The notes: generated by a model from the sequence alone, not told the origin. A stretch of DNA of 64,000 nt from Nocardioides marinus (GCA_019801415.1 JAHVJD010000001.1:372001-436000); one strand, 5' to 3'. Shown: positions 1-9,554, numbered from the stretch's first letter. Numbers and translations are program-made.

Positions 1-1598
1 GCCAGCAGCAGCGCATCGTCATTGCGATGGCGCTCATGTCGAAGCCCTCGCTGCTGATCCTGGACGAGCCGACGACCGCGCTTGACGTGACGGTCGAGGC
101 CGCGGTGGTGGATCTGGTCAAGGATCTCGGCAAGAAATACGGCACCTCGATGCTGTTCATCTCGCACAACCTCGGCCTGGTTCTGGAAACCTGCGACCGC
201 CTTTGCGTGATGTACTCCGGCGAAGCGGTCGAGCGCGGCTCGATCCATGACGTCTTCGACGAGATGCAGCACCCCTATACCCAGGCACTGTTCCGCTCGA
301 TCCCGCTGCCCGGAGCCGACAAGAACGCCCGTCCCCTGGTGGCAATCCCCGGCAACTTCCCCTTGCCGCATGAACGCCCGCCGGGCTGCAACTTTGGGCC
401 GCGTTGCGACTACTTCGAGGCCGGGCGCTGCGACGTGGATCAGGTCATTCCGATGCGACCGGTGCCGGGGAACGACCGCCACGAGACCCGGTGTCTCCGG
501 TTCGAGGAGATCGACTGGAACGCCCCGCTGACCCTTGCCGAGCAGAAGGAGAAATCCGCCCCCGGCAAGGTCGTGCTGAAAATGGACAACCTCAAGAAAT
601 ACTACGAGGTTGCCGCCAACGCGCTGTTTGGCGGCGGCGAAAAGAAGGTCGTGAAGGCGAACGAAACGCTCAGCTTCGAGGCCCGCGAATCCGAAACCCT
701 TGCCATCGTCGGCGAATCCGGTTGTGGCAAATCCACCTTCGCCAAGGTGCTGATGGGGCTGGAAACCGCGACCGAGGGGGAAATTCTGCTGGATGGCCGC
801 AATATCGAGCAGACCCCGATCGAAGCCCGCGACACCCGCACCATTTCAGACGTGCAGATGGTGTTCCAGAATCCCTTCGACACGCTGAACCCCTCGATGA
901 CGGTGGGACGTCAGATCATGCGGGCTCTGGAAATCTTTCAGGTCGGCAATTCCGAGGCAGAGCGACGTCAGAAGATGCTGGAACTCCTCGACCTGGTGAA
1001 ACTGCCCCGCGCCTTCGCAAACCGCATGCCCCGGCAGTTGTCGGGCGGTCAGAAGCAGCGTGTCGGCATTGCCCGCGCCTTTGCGGGCGGCGCACGGATC
1101 GTGGTGGCGGATGAACCGGTCTCGGCGCTGGATGTGTCGGTGCAGGCCGCCGTGACCGATCTGTTGATGGAGATCCAGCGGAAGGAGAAGACCACGTTGC
1201 TGTTCATTTCGCATGACCTCAGCATCGTGCGCTATCTCAGCGATCGCGTCATGGTCATGTATCTCGGGCATGTGGTGGAACTGGGCGACACCGAACAGGT
1301 CTTCTCGCCGCCCTACCACCCCTACACCGAGGCGCTGCTGTCCGCCGTGCCGATCGCCGACACCTCGGTCGAGAAGGAGCACATCGTTCTGGAAGGCGAC
1401 ATTCCCTCGGCGATGGATCCGCCGCCGGGCTGCCCGTTCCAGACGCGCTGCCGCTGGAAGTCCGAAGTGCCCGGCAATCTGTGCGAGCGGGAGGTGCCAC
1501 CGCAACGCCAGCTGGGCAAAGGTCACCAGATCAAGTGCCATCTGGACGATGCAACGCTGGCACGGATGACACCAGTCATCAAAACCGCGGCCGAGTAA
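1..1598 (+). CDS. Peptide-type ABC transporter, fused double ATP-binding protein (5' partial)
   Basis: The protein powers uptake of dipeptides, oligopeptides or similar solutes at the inner face of the cytoplasmic membrane. The frame is open from base 3 and enters in the signature motif (QQQR), so the first Walker A lies outside the window. The first Walker B (LLILDEPTTALD) and H-loop (FISHN) follow. A second complete ATPase has Walker A GESGCGKS near base 708, signature LSGGQKQR, Walker B IVVADEPVSALD and H-loop ISHDLS. Each half ends in the Cys-containing oligopeptide/dipeptide C-terminal domain (PPGCNFGPRC and PPGCPFQTRC). This layout is a DppD-DppF fusion. The permease and binding-protein genes are probably upstream. 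Substrate cannot be read from an ATPase. Confidence 0.93.
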   Translation, partial: QQQRIVIAMALMSKPSLLILDEPTTALDVTVEAAVVDLVKDLGKKYGTSMLFISHNLGLVLETCDRLCVMYSGEAVERGSIHDVFDEMQHPYTQALFRSIPLPGADKNARPLVAIPGNFPLPHERPPGCNFGPRCDYFEAGRCDVDQVIPMRPVPGNDRHETRCLRFEEIDWNAPLTLAEQKEKSAPGKVVLKMDNLKKYYEVAANALFGGGEKKVVKANETLSFEARESETLAIVGESGCGKSTFAKVLMGLETATEGEILLDGRNIEQTPIEARDTRTISDVQMVFQNPFDTLNPSMTVGRQIMRALEIFQVGNSEAERRQKMLELLDLVKLPRAFANRMPRQLSGGQKQRVGIARAFAGGARIVVADEPVSALDVSVQAAVTDLLMEIQRKEKTTLLFISHDLSIVRYLSDRVMVMYLGHVVELGDTEQVFSPPYHPYTEALLSAVPIADTSVEKEHIVLEGDIPSAMDPPPGCPFQTRCRWKSEVPGNLCEREVPPQRQLGKGHQIKCHLDDATLARMTPVIKTAAE

Positions 1599-1618
1599 CC
1601 GAAACTCCGCCACGATCT

Positions 1619-1656
1619 GCCGGGCGCAGGTGACATGGATCGCACCCGCGCCCGGC
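1619..1656. terminator. GC-rich hairpin between convergent genes
   Basis: The nine-base arms GCCGGGCGC (1619-1627) and GCGCCCGGC (1648-1656) are perfect complements around a 20-base loop, in the gap between the ABC ATPase stop and the stop of the convergent membrane protein. There is no U tract on either strand, so it may slow or protect transcripts rather than terminate on its own. Confidence 0.3.
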
Positions 1657-1695
1657 GATAAGTGTTCGGCTGCAGCGAAAAGGCGGGCGGTCCGT

Positions 1696-2070
1696 TCAGC
1701 TCAGCAGCAGGACGACGATCATCAACAGGTTCATCGAGGCAAATTGCATCAACCGCGGCGTCTTCCTGCCCTGCCAGGCCGCCGCTATGGCCGCCGTCAC
1801 CGACAGTGCAAGCCCAGCCAGCGACAGGCCGCCGCCGATCATCCCGGCAAGCCCCGTTCCCGGCCCCCAAGGCGATCCCTCCAGCGTCATGCCTTTCAGC
1901 CCGACACCGATCAGCAGGCCGGTAATCGCCGCTGCGAGGCTCAACACGGCGCTGCGCGGCCGTCGTGGCAGGCGCGCGCCCAGCATGTTGTCGATCAGCG
2001 CACGGCTCGGCACTGCCGTGGGGCGCCACTCGATCCGATGAACCCGTTCCTCGAAGCTGTTGACATACAT
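1696..2070 (-). CDS. Small membrane protein of unknown function
   Basis: A 124-residue protein with a polar N-terminal third (about residues 1-40) and then three hydrophobic stretches: roughly 42-60, 72-95 and 108-124. The last runs to the C-terminus (LLMIVVLLLS). The start is supported by an AGGAG ribosome site eight bases upstream. It is convergent with the ABC ATPase. I do not recognise the family. Gly/Ala-rich packing in the membrane segments is the only visible feature. Confidence 0.65.
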   Translation of the reverse strand: MYVNSFEERVHRIEWRPTAVPSRALIDNMLGARLPRRPRSAVLSLAAAITGLLIGVGLKGMTLEGSPWGPGTGLAGMIGGGLSLAGLALSVTAAIAAAWQGRKTPRLMQFASMNLLMIVVLLLS

Positions 2071-2213
2071 GGGTTAAATCTCCTGGCAGCGTGTATTTTC
2101 AGCCGAGAGATTCATGAAAAATTTAGACAAATACGTGGCAAACCCACGGAGTTAACGGGGCATTAACGGATCTTACCCGAAGATTAATGCCCAACGTCAG
2201 CCGACAAGCGCGG

Positions 2214-2798
2214 TTAGCTGCCCCAGATCTTCTTGACGTAATTCTTCGTCTCTTTGTACGGCGGAATGCCGCCGTATTTGCGCACCGCCTCAGGCCCGGC
2301 GTTATAAGCGGCCAGGGCCAGCCGCCAATCCCCGAACTTGCGATACTGCTGCGCCAGGTAGCGCGCGCCCCCTTCCAGATTCTGTCGCGGCACCGCCGGG
2401 TCCACCCCCAGCGCCCGCGCCGTCGCGGGCATCAGCTGCGCAAGTCCCAGCGCGCCCTTGTGCGACTTGGCGGTCGGGTTCCAGTTGCTTTCCTGTTGCA
2501 CCAGCCGCAGGAACAACTCCTCGGGCACATTGTGCTTGCGCGCCGCGTCGCGCGCCATGGTCAGGAACTCGCCCCGGTACTTGCCATTGTAGCGCAAGGT
2601 CGCCGCCGCCGAGGGCACCTCGTAGGTTTTGGGCTGCAACCTGACCGAATTCCTGTACTGGCTGGCCGCGCGACCATCCAGCACCCGGGTATGGGCGGCA
2701 AACAAGGCCTTCCGATTCTTGCTGCTTAGTACATCGGCGATGGCAGGCTGCCCTACCCCGACAATTGCAATAACGAACCCAGCAACGGCTTTTCGCAT
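2214..2798 (-). CDS. Lytic transglycosylase, SLT domain
   Basis: Predicted periplasmic murein-cleaving enzyme of the soluble lytic transglycosylase (goose-type lysozyme) fold. I start it at the methionine at 2798, which gives a signal peptide ([14 protein letters not shown]...), rather than at the longer open frame reaching 2912. Diagnostic SLT motifs are present: the catalytic Glu in QQESNWNP, then [13 protein letters not shown], and AYNAGPEAV near the C-terminus. At 194 residues it is a minimal one-domain version without a peptidoglycan-binding module. It is divergent from ssb, with about 240 bases between the starts. Its cellular role (wall remodelling or opening for a secretion system) is not shown by the context. 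Confidence 0.88.
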   Translation of the reverse strand: MRKAVAGFVIAIVGVGQPAIADVLSSKNRKALFAAHTRVLDGRAASQYRNSVRLQPKTYEVPSAAATLRYNGKYRGEFLTMARDAARKHNVPEELFLRLVQQESNWNPTAKSHKGALGLAQLMPATARALGVDPAVPRQNLEGGARYLAQQYRKFGDWRLALAAYNAGPEAVRKYGGIPPYKETKNYVKKIWGS

Positions 2799-3037
2799 GT
2801 CCGCTGTCCTGACACTGTCCCACTCGCGGGGACTATACCCGATGCGCCACAAATTTAAAGCAATCGCGTCGCAAATCCGCCATTCCCCGCCACCGCACGG
2901 GATTTCCTCCACAGAGACCGGGTTTCCTCACCCCGCATGGGCCTATACTGTGCATGCAACCGGCGCGGCGGGATTCGCCCCGCACCGCTGCCGAACCGGA
3001 ACACCAAAAGACTCATAAAGACAAAGGACCGAACCCT

Positions 3038-3556
3038 ATGGCCGGCTCACTGAACAAAGTCATGCTCATCGGCAACCTGGGCCGCGACCCCGAGGTGCGC
3101 ACCTTCCAGAACGGTGGCAAAGTGTGCAACCTGCGCATCGCCACCTCCGAGACCTGGAAGGACCGCAACACCGGCGAGCGCCGCGAGCGCACCGAATGGC
3201 ATTCCGTCGCGGTTTTCAGCGAAGGCCTGGTGCGGGTCTGCGAACAGTATCTTCGCAAGGGCTCCAAGGTATATGTCGAGGGCCAGCTGCAGACCCGCAA
3301 ATGGCAGGACCAGAGCGGCCAGGACCGTTACTCCACCGAGATCGTTCTGCAGGGCTTCGGCAGCACGCTGACCATGCTGGACGGCCGCGGTGAAGGCGGT
3401 GGCGGCGGCGGTCAGGGCGGCGGCTATGGCGGCGGCAGCCAGGGCAGTGGCGGTTACGGCGGCGGCTATGACAGCGGCCCGCAGGGCGGCGGTCAGGGCG
3501 GCGGCTTCGGCGGTGGCGCCTCGCACAACATCGACGACGACGAAATCCCGTTCTGA
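3038..3556 (+). CDS. ssb: Single-stranded DNA-binding protein
   Basis: Binds single-stranded DNA as a tetramer in replication, repair and recombination. The N-terminal OB fold is clear (residues 1-110, [34 protein letters not shown]). A glycine-rich linker follows (about residues 117-160), and the acidic tip DDDEIPF recruits partner proteins. The length of 172 residues is normal for the family. I chose ATG 3038, which gives the canonical MAGSLNKV start, over the longer frame from 2954. A TATACT hexamer at 2944-2949 could be the -10 element. A strong hairpin terminator follows the stop. Confidence 0.97.
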   Translation: MAGSLNKVMLIGNLGRDPEVRTFQNGGKVCNLRIATSETWKDRNTGERRERTEWHSVAVFSEGLVRVCEQYLRKGSKVYVEGQLQTRKWQDQSGQDRYSTEIVLQGFGSTLTMLDGRGEGGGGGGQGGGYGGGSQGSGGYGGGYDSGPQGGGQGGGFGGGASHNIDDDEIPF

Positions 3557-3576
3557 GAACAGGATCGCAGTTATCA

Positions 3577-3604
3577 AAAAGGGCAGCCCAGTGGCTGCCC
3601 TTTT
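3577..3604. terminator. Bidirectional terminator between ssb and aroB
   Basis: A perfect 12-base stem, AAAAGGGCAGCC with GGCTGCCCTTTT, encloses the four-base loop CAGT. It ends in four T residues on the plus strand and, by symmetry, on the minus strand. It can therefore serve both ssb and the convergent aroKB unit. Confidence 0.9.
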
Positions 3605-3626
3605 CAGTTTCAGGATGAAATTTCCC

Positions 3627-4742
3627 TCACGCGCCGGCGTCGCGCAGCACATCCAGCACGGCCTCAGGCGGCACATCGCCAGTGACAAGCGCCTCGCCGA
3701 TGCCACGTGCGAGGATAAAGCGCAGTTGGCCCTCGACCACCTTCTTGTCCTGCCCCATCAGCTCCAACAGAGCCTCGGCGTTCGGCAGCTCGCCGGGAAT
3801 GTCGGCCAGATCGGTCTTCATGCCCATCGCCTTCAGATGCGCGCGCACCCGGCTGGGATCCTCCTGCGAGCACAGGCCCAGCCGCGCCGACAGCTCAAAC
3901 GCCAGGGCGCAGCCGATTGCCACGCCTTCGCCGTGCAGCAGCCGGTCGGAATAGCCGGTAGCGGCCTCCAGCGCGTGACAGAAGGTATGGCCCAGGTTCA
4001 GCAGCGCGCGGTCGCCCTGCTCGGTCTCGTCGCGCACCACGATGGCGGCCTTCATCTGGACCGAGCGCGCAACTGCCTCAACCCGCGCGGCCATGTCGCC
4101 CGCCGCCAGCGCCGGGCCGTTGTCCTCCAGCCAGGCAAAGAACTCGGCATCACCCAGCAGCCCGTATTTCACCACCTCGCCGTAGCCCGACAGGAAATCG
4201 CGCGCCTCCAGCGTGCCCAGCACGGCGGTGTCGGCCAGCACCAGCGAGGGCTGGTGGAAAGCCCCGATCAGGTTCTTGCCCTGCGGTGCGTTGATACCGG
4301 TCTTGCCGCCGACCGAGCTGTCGACCTGCGCCAAAAGCGAGGTCGGGATCTGCACGAAACGCACGCCACGGCGCAGCACCGCAGCGGCAAATCCCGCCAG
4401 GTCCCCGATGACGCCGCCGCCGAAGGCCACCACTACATCGCCGCGCTCTACCTTCTGGTCCAGCAGCCATTCCACTGCGCGGCTGAACTGCGGCCAACCC
4501 TTGGTGGCCTCGCCCGGCGGCAGCGCCAGCGCGCTCATTTCGATGCCGTCCGAGGCCAGCCCGGCGCGCAGTGCATCCAGGTGGTGCGCCGCGACGGTCT
4601 CATCCGTCAGCACCGCCACGCGCGGCCGCTTCAATAGCGGCGCAATCCGCTTGCCCGCCTGCTCCAGCAGGCCGGGGCCGATCACAACATCATAGGCGCG
4701 GCTATCCAGCGGCACATGAACCTTGCGTTCCATCATTTCCAC
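3627..4742 (-). CDS. aroB: 3-dehydroquinate synthase
   Basis: Second step of the shikimate pathway: converts DAHP to 3-dehydroquinate with NAD and a divalent metal in the cytoplasm. Family hallmarks are FGGGVIGDLAGFAAAVLRRG (NAD site), PTSLLAQVDSSVGGKTGIN and the metal-site stretch LNLGHTFCHALE. About 370 residues is normal. Start codons GTG 4742, ATG 4736 and ATG 4733 are all possible. The upstream aroK stop (TGA 4735-4733) sits inside the ATGATG, so the two genes are translationally coupled. Confidence 0.96.
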   Translation of the reverse strand: MEMMERKVHVPLDSRAYDVVIGPGLLEQAGKRIAPLLKRPRVAVLTDETVAAHHLDALRAGLASDGIEMSALALPPGEATKGWPQFSRAVEWLLDQKVERGDVVVAFGGGVIGDLAGFAAAVLRRGVRFVQIPTSLLAQVDSSVGGKTGINAPQGKNLIGAFHQPSLVLADTAVLGTLEARDFLSGYGEVVKYGLLGDAEFFAWLEDNGPALAAGDMAARVEAVARSVQMKAAIVVRDETEQGDRALLNLGHTFCHALEAATGYSDRLLHGEGVAIGCALAFELSARLGLCSQEDPSRVRAHLKAMGMKTDLADIPGELPNAEALLELMGQDKKVVEGQLRFILARGIGEALVTGDVPPEAVLDVLRDAGA

Positions 4743-5323
4743 TCCAGCACATCGGGGCGCGACTGCAAGGCCACAAGCACCCGGTCAACCATGGTTTCAA
4801 TCGACGCCTGCCCATCCGAGACCACCGCCAGATCCGCCTTTTGGTAAAGCGGCACTCGGTCGCGGTACAGGGCGCTGAGGGTCGCATGCGGATCCGGGGT
4901 GCGCAGCAGGGGTCGCGTATCGCGATGGCGCACCCGATTCCACAGCACCTCAAGATCGGCGTTGAGCCAGACCGCAACCCCCTTGGCCGAGATCACCTCG
5001 CGGTTCTCCTCCGCCAAAAAGGCGCCGCCGCCGGTCGACAGCACGCCGCGCTCCTCCTCCAGCAGGCGCGCGATCACCTGCCGTTCTTTCTGGCGAAAGA
5101 ACGGCTCTCCGTCGCGCGCGAATATCTCTGGTATCGTCATGTTGGCAGCGGCCTCGATCTCGTGGTCGCTGTCCAGAAAGGGCACCCCGAGCCGCGCCGC
5201 GAGCGCGCGGCCCACGGCGGTCTTTCCTGCGCCCATCATCCCCACCATCACGATGGTCTTCTTCAAGGTTCCCGGCACCTGGCCTGCGGCCTTCTGGCCT
5301 CTGCTTTGCTCTTTTTCGCTCAT
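4733..5323 (-). CDS. aroK: Shikimate kinase
   Basis: Phosphorylates shikimate with ATP, fifth step of the shikimate pathway. The P-loop GMMGAGKT lies at residues 28-35. The DSD of LDSDHEIE binds Mg/shikimate, and GEPFFRQKE and STGGGAFL are the shikimate-binding motifs. The length is 196 residues, with a polar N-terminal extension of about 20 residues before the core. It overlaps aroB and is divergent from the micro-protein gene at 5405. Confidence 0.95.
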   Translation of the reverse strand: MSEKEQSRGQKAAGQVPGTLKKTIVMVGMMGAGKTAVGRALAARLGVPFLDSDHEIEAAANMTIPEIFARDGEPFFRQKERQVIARLLEEERGVLSTGGGAFLAEENREVISAKGVAVWLNADLEVLWNRVRHRDTRPLLRTPDPHATLSALYRDRVPLYQKADLAVVSDGQASIETMVDRVLVALQSRPDVLEWK

Positions 5324-5404
5324 TCTTCAGTGAATGACGTGATCTTGCGGAAAAGGGAATATATAACTTCCGCAAAAGAGCAGGAAACAGGCACTGGATG
5401 ACCC

Positions 5405-5554
5405 ATGGGGCGATTGTTCAAATATCTGATCTACTTGGTGGTTCTGGCGGCAGTAGGGCTCGTTGCCTATACCTATGTCGGGCCGTGGTTCGGCGCTGAT
5501 TTCAGCGCCCCGAGCACCGAGGTGCGCAAACCGGTGGTGCTGAATGCGGATTAA
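5405..5554 (+). CDS. 49-residue single-span membrane micro-protein
   Basis: A short frame reading MGRLFKYLIYLVVLAAVG and on to ...VLNAD. It has one hydrophobic segment (about residues 7-24) with basic residues at the N-terminus, then a short polar tail, as in a single-pass inner-membrane protein with its C-terminus outside. It is the first gene of a plus-strand unit and overlaps the next gene by 11 bases (next start at 5544), which argues that it is translated. Function is unknown. Confidence 0.6.
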   Translation: MGRLFKYLIYLVVLAAVGLVAYTYVGPWFGADFSAPSTEVRKPVVLNAD

Positions 5555-7064
5555 GTCGGCCGTCGCCGCGGTCCTGCTGGCCGGGCCTGCGCTCGCCACG
5601 GAACCGCTGACGGCCATCGACTGGCTGAACAAGCCGCAGCCACGCAGCGAACTGCCCGGAACCGTGCTTCTGGAACCACCTGTGACCGGCACCGCCGCGC
5701 TGCCGCAGGTTTCGGTCACGCCGCTGGAGGCCTTGCGGCCTCCGGCCGGGCTGGTGCCAGCCTCGGCGACCGGCCTCCCAACGGACTTGTGGCGGGGCAG
5801 TGATGCCGGTGACATCAGCCAGTTGATCCGCACCGTTCCGGTGCGCCGCAGCCCGGCGATGCAGGCGCTGCTGTTTACCCTCTTGTTGTCGGAGACCCGC
5901 GCACCGGAGGACGGTGGCGACCAGATCCTGCTGGCCCGGCTTGACCGCCTGCTCGCACTTGGGGCGACGGACGCGGCGCAGGCGCTGGCCGAACAGGCGG
6001 GCCCAACCGCCACACCGGCGCGGTTTTCCCGCTGGTTCGATGCCACCCTGCTGACCGGCGGCGAAGATGCCTCCTGCATGGCGCTGGCTGCGGATCCGCA
6101 TCTGTCCGACAACTACGCAGCGCGGATCTTCTGCGCGGCGCGGCGCAGCGACTGGTCCACGGCGGCGCTGATGCTGGAGACCGCCATTGCGCTGGAGCTG
6201 CTGCCCCAGGCCCAGATCGATCTGCTGGACCGGTTTCTAAATCCCGATCTCTATGAGCAGGCGCCCCCTCTGTCGCGCCCTTCGCAACCTGATCCGCTGA
6301 CCTTCCGCCTGTTTGAAACCATTGGCGAGGCAATGCCGACCGCACCTTTGCAGACCGCCTTTGCCGCTGCGGATTTGCGGGACATCGCCGGCTGGAAAGC
6401 CCAGCTGGAGGCTGCCGAACGGCTGGCGCGCGGCGGCGCATTGAACCCGAACCAATTCCTGGGGCTGTTCAGCGCCCGCAAACCCGCCGCTTCGGGCGGT
6501 ATCTGGGATCGGGTTGCCGCTGTTCAACGGCTCGAATCGGCGCTGAACGGCACCGACCCCGAAAAGATCACGGAGACCCTGGCCGAGGCTTGGAGCGCCA
6601 TGCAGGCGGCCGGCACCGAAACGGTGTTTGCCGACCTCTTTGCCGACCATCTTGCCCGCGCCCCGATCAGCGAGCCGAGAACCGCGGCGCTGGCCTGGCG
6701 CATCAGGCTGCTGTCGCCGCAATACGAACTGGCCGCGCTGGATGCCCCGGCAGAAGATGACAAAAGCCGCTTCCTGGCCGCGCTTGCGCAAGGTCGCCCC
6801 GACGCCGACATCGCTCCTGACGCCACCGCCCGCGCCATCGCGCTGGGGTTCACCTCTCCCGGCCCGGTACCCGCCCGCATCCGGCAGCTGCTGGACGATG
6901 GCCAGCTGGGCGAGGCCATTCTGCGCGCGATGGTGCTGTATGGGCGCGGCGCCAACGGCAATCTCGGCGATCTCAGCGCGGCCCTGGCCGCCTTCCGCGC
7001 GGTCGGACTGGAGGATACGGCCCGACGCGCCGCCCTGCAGCTGCTGCTACTGGAGCCGCAGTGA
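5544..7064 (+). CDS. Exported protein of unknown function upstream of xerD
   Basis: A 506-residue protein with a signal peptide at residues 1-18 (MRIKSAVAAVLLAGPALA) and a predicted periplasmic body that looks almost entirely helical (many Ala/Leu/Glu-rich helices, no Cys-rich or catalytic motif that I recognise). This could be a helical-repeat scaffold. It starts inside the end of the preceding micro-protein gene, and xerD begins two bases after its stop, so the three genes form one tight unit. Confidence 0.75.
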   Translation: MRIKSAVAAVLLAGPALATEPLTAIDWLNKPQPRSELPGTVLLEPPVTGTAALPQVSVTPLEALRPPAGLVPASATGLPTDLWRGSDAGDISQLIRTVPVRRSPAMQALLFTLLLSETRAPEDGGDQILLARLDRLLALGATDAAQALAEQAGPTATPARFSRWFDATLLTGGEDASCMALAADPHLSDNYAARIFCAARRSDWSTAALMLETAIALELLPQAQIDLLDRFLNPDLYEQAPPLSRPSQPDPLTFRLFETIGEAMPTAPLQTAFAAADLRDIAGWKAQLEAAERLARGGALNPNQFLGLFSARKPAASGGIWDRVAAVQRLESALNGTDPEKITETLAEAWSAMQAAGTETVFADLFADHLARAPISEPRTAALAWRIRLLSPQYELAALDAPAEDDKSRFLAALAQGRPDADIAPDATARAIALGFTSPGPVPARIRQLLDDGQLGEAILRAMVLYGRGANGNLGDLSAALAAFRAVGLEDTARRAALQLLLLEPQ

Positions 7065-7065
7065 G

Positions 7066-8007
7066 ATGACGGCACCGCGCGACAACTTCCAATGGATTTC
7101 AACCTTTCTCGACGCCCAGGCCGCCGAGACTGGCGCCTCTCAGAATACCTTGCTGGCCTATGGACGTGACCTCAAGGACCTGAGCGGCTGGCTGGAACAC
7201 CGCAACCTCGACTTTCTCAGCGCCAGCCAGGACGATCTCGAGGCGTATCTGATCAGCTGCGACGCCCAGGGGCTGGCGCGCGCCACCCGCGCGCGCAGGC
7301 TTTCGGCGACCAAGCAGATCTACCGCTTCGCCTTTGAGGAAGGATGGCGCGCGGACAATCCGGCCATCCAGATCCGCGGTCCCGGACGGGACAAACGCCT
7401 GCCCAAGACACTGGACGTCAGCGAGGTCGACCGCCTGCTCGACGCGGCCCGGCAAACCGGCCGCAGTGTTGCGGACCGGCTGCGCAACACCTGCCTGATG
7501 GAACTGCTTTATGCCACCGGCATGCGGGTGACCGAGCTGGTGTCCCTGCCGGTCTCTGCCGCACGTGGCGATCCGCGTATGCTCCTGGTGCTGGGCAAGG
7601 GCGGCAAGGAGCGCATGGTGCCGCTGTCGCCGCCCGCCCGCGAGGCGCTGGCGGTCTGGCTGCAGGAACGCGATGCCGCGGAGGAACTGCGCGAAGCGAA
7701 GGGCCAGCCGCCCTCTCGCTTCCTGTTCCCCTCGCGCGGCAAGTCCGGCCACCTGACCCGTCACCGCTTCTACCTGCTGATCAAGGAGTTGGCGGTCACC
7801 GGCGGTGTCTCGCCGGACAAGGTGACCCCGCACACGCTGCGCCACGCCTTTGCAACGCATCTTTTGGCCAATGGGGCCGACCTGCGCGCCATCCAGGCAC
7901 TGCTGGGACACGCCGACATCGCCACCACCGAAATCTACACCCACGTGCTGGACGCGCGGCTGCAGGAACTGGTGCTTGAGCACCACCCGCTGGCCAAGGG
8001 CAACTGA
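7066..8007 (+). CDS. xerD: Site-specific tyrosine recombinase XerD
   Basis: Resolves chromosome dimers at dif with XerC and FtsK. The 313-residue protein has the N-terminal SAM-like core-binding domain (residues 1-100) and the catalytic domain. It carries the R-H-R-H-Y set: the Arg of TGMRVTEL, HTLRHAFATHLL, GHADIATT and the nucleophile Tyr in EIYTHV. The ATG at 7066 follows the previous stop at once. The C-terminus ends shortly after the Tyr, as in XerD. XerC cannot be fully excluded from motifs alone, but the overall sequence fits XerD better. Confidence 0.93.
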   Translation: MTAPRDNFQWISTFLDAQAAETGASQNTLLAYGRDLKDLSGWLEHRNLDFLSASQDDLEAYLISCDAQGLARATRARRLSATKQIYRFAFEEGWRADNPAIQIRGPGRDKRLPKTLDVSEVDRLLDAARQTGRSVADRLRNTCLMELLYATGMRVTELVSLPVSAARGDPRMLLVLGKGGKERMVPLSPPAREALAVWLQERDAAEELREAKGQPPSRFLFPSRGKSGHLTRHRFYLLIKELAVTGGVSPDKVTPHTLRHAFATHLLANGADLRAIQALLGHADIATTEIYTHVLDARLQELVLEHHPLAKGN

Positions 8008-8091
8008 TCCTCCTCCAGCGCTTGAAGCGCGCGCTCCAAGCCCCCATAACTGCGGTAAACCTTCCACAACCGACCGGATTTCAGACCCACC

Positions 8092-9402
8092 ATGGACACA
8101 GCCTCCACCGTATTTGACAGCGCCTTCTGGATCACTGCCGGGGCGATCGTTCTGCTGCTGGTGCTTTCGGGGTTTTTCTCCGGCTCTGAAACCGCGCTGA
8201 CAGCCGCGTCTCGCGGCAAGCTGCGCAGCCAGGCCGACAAGGGCTCGCGCGGGGCGCAGACCGCGCTTACCGTTACCGAGGACAACGAGCGACTGATCGG
8301 TTCCGTTCTGTTGGGCAACAACCTCGTCAACATCCTCGGCACCTCGCTGGCCACCGCCCTGTTCACCCGCGCCTTTGGCGAAAGCGGCGTTGCCCTGGCG
8401 ACCTTGGTCATGACCCTCCTGGTGCTGATCTTTGCCGAGGTTTTGCCCAAGACCTATGCCATCTCCAACGCCGAAAAGGCCGCCGCGGCGGTGGCGCCGG
8501 TGATCTCGGTCCTGGTGACCGTTCTGGCCCCGGTGGTTGGCCTGGTGCGGCTTCTGGTGCGCGGTGTGTTGCGGATCTTCGGCGTACAGATCGACCCCGA
8601 CAGCCACATCATGGCGGTGCGCGAGGAGATCGCCGGCGCCCTGCACCTCGGCCACTCCGAGGGCGTTGTGGAAAAGGAGGACCGGGATCGGATCCTTGGG
8701 GCGCTCGACCTTTCCGAGCGTTTCGTCGAGGAGATCATGCTGCACCGTTCGCACATTCAGATGATCGATGCCGATGCCGATCCCGAGGCAATCCTGGAAC
8801 AATGCCTGCAAAGCCCCCACACCCGCCTGCCCGTGTTCCGCGGCGAGCAGGAAAACATCATCGGCGTTGTCCATGCCAAGGATCTGTCCCGCGCCATGTA
8901 CGAGCAGCTCGGCGGTGCCGGCGGCGATGCGGACCGGCTGAAATCCTTTGACATCACCCAGGTCGCCAACGCGCCCTACTTCGTGCCCGAAACCACCACG
9001 CTGGATGAACAGATGCGCCAGTTCCTGCGCATGCGCTCGCATTTCGCGCTGGTGGTGGATGAATATGGTGCCTTGCAGGGGCTCATCACGCTGGAGGACA
9101 TTCTCGAAGAGATCGTTGGCGAGATCACAGACGAATTCGACCCGGCCGAGGGCAACATCGCCAAGAAGACCGCCGATGGATCATACCTGGTGGAAGGCGC
9201 GACGACGATCCGCGATCTCAACCGGGCAACAGACTGGAACCTGCCGGACGAAGAGGCCAACACCATCGCCGGTCTGGTCATCCACGAGGCCCAGACCATC
9301 CCGACAAAAGGGCAGGTCTTCTCCTTCCATGGCTTCAGGTTCGAGGTGACCGAACGGGAAGGCAACCGCGTCACCGCCCTGAAGATCCGACCGCTTTACT
9401 GA
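8092..9402 (+). CDS. CorC/HlyC-family membrane protein with CNNM and CBS domains
   Basis: A 436-residue inner-membrane protein. The N-terminal CNNM/DUF21 domain (residues 1-180) holds about four membrane segments and the motif SGFFSGSETAL. A CBS pair follows (about 200-330, with DEYGALQGLITLEDILEEIVGEI), and then the CorC_HlyC domain (about 345-430). The family is linked to Mg2+/Co2+ efflux and resistance; the older hemolysin label is not supported by biochemistry. It is a single gene with its own short upstream gap. Confidence 0.92.
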   Translation: MDTASTVFDSAFWITAGAIVLLLVLSGFFSGSETALTAASRGKLRSQADKGSRGAQTALTVTEDNERLIGSVLLGNNLVNILGTSLATALFTRAFGESGVALATLVMTLLVLIFAEVLPKTYAISNAEKAAAAVAPVISVLVTVLAPVVGLVRLLVRGVLRIFGVQIDPDSHIMAVREEIAGALHLGHSEGVVEKEDRDRILGALDLSERFVEEIMLHRSHIQMIDADADPEAILEQCLQSPHTRLPVFRGEQENIIGVVHAKDLSRAMYEQLGGAGGDADRLKSFDITQVANAPYFVPETTTLDEQMRQFLRMRSHFALVVDEYGALQGLITLEDILEEIVGEITDEFDPAEGNIAKKTADGSYLVEGATTIRDLNRATDWNLPDEEANTIAGLVIHEAQTIPTKGQVFSFHGFRFEVTEREGNRVTALKIRPLY

Positions 9403-9496
9403 CCCCTTCGGGTTCACCCCAACCTCAGCCCCCCTGTCATGCCGTGGATCGCCGGTACAAATTCGGCGGTCCGCGGCATGCTGTGTCGTTTTCTGA

Positions 9497-9522
9497 CTGG
9501 ACTACTGTTCACATATGTCCAG
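9497..9522. promoter_or_regulatory. Inverted repeat upstream of the flavoprotein gene
   Basis: The arms CTGGAC (9497-9502) and GTCCAG (9517-9522) are separated by 14 bases and lie 33-58 bases before ATG 9555. The spacing puts the two half sites about two helical turns apart, which suits a dimeric regulator. No regulator gene is adjacent, so the binding protein is unknown. Confidence 0.3.
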
Positions 9523-9554
9523 AATGAAGGCGACGGTTCAAGAGGGAGGCCAAG

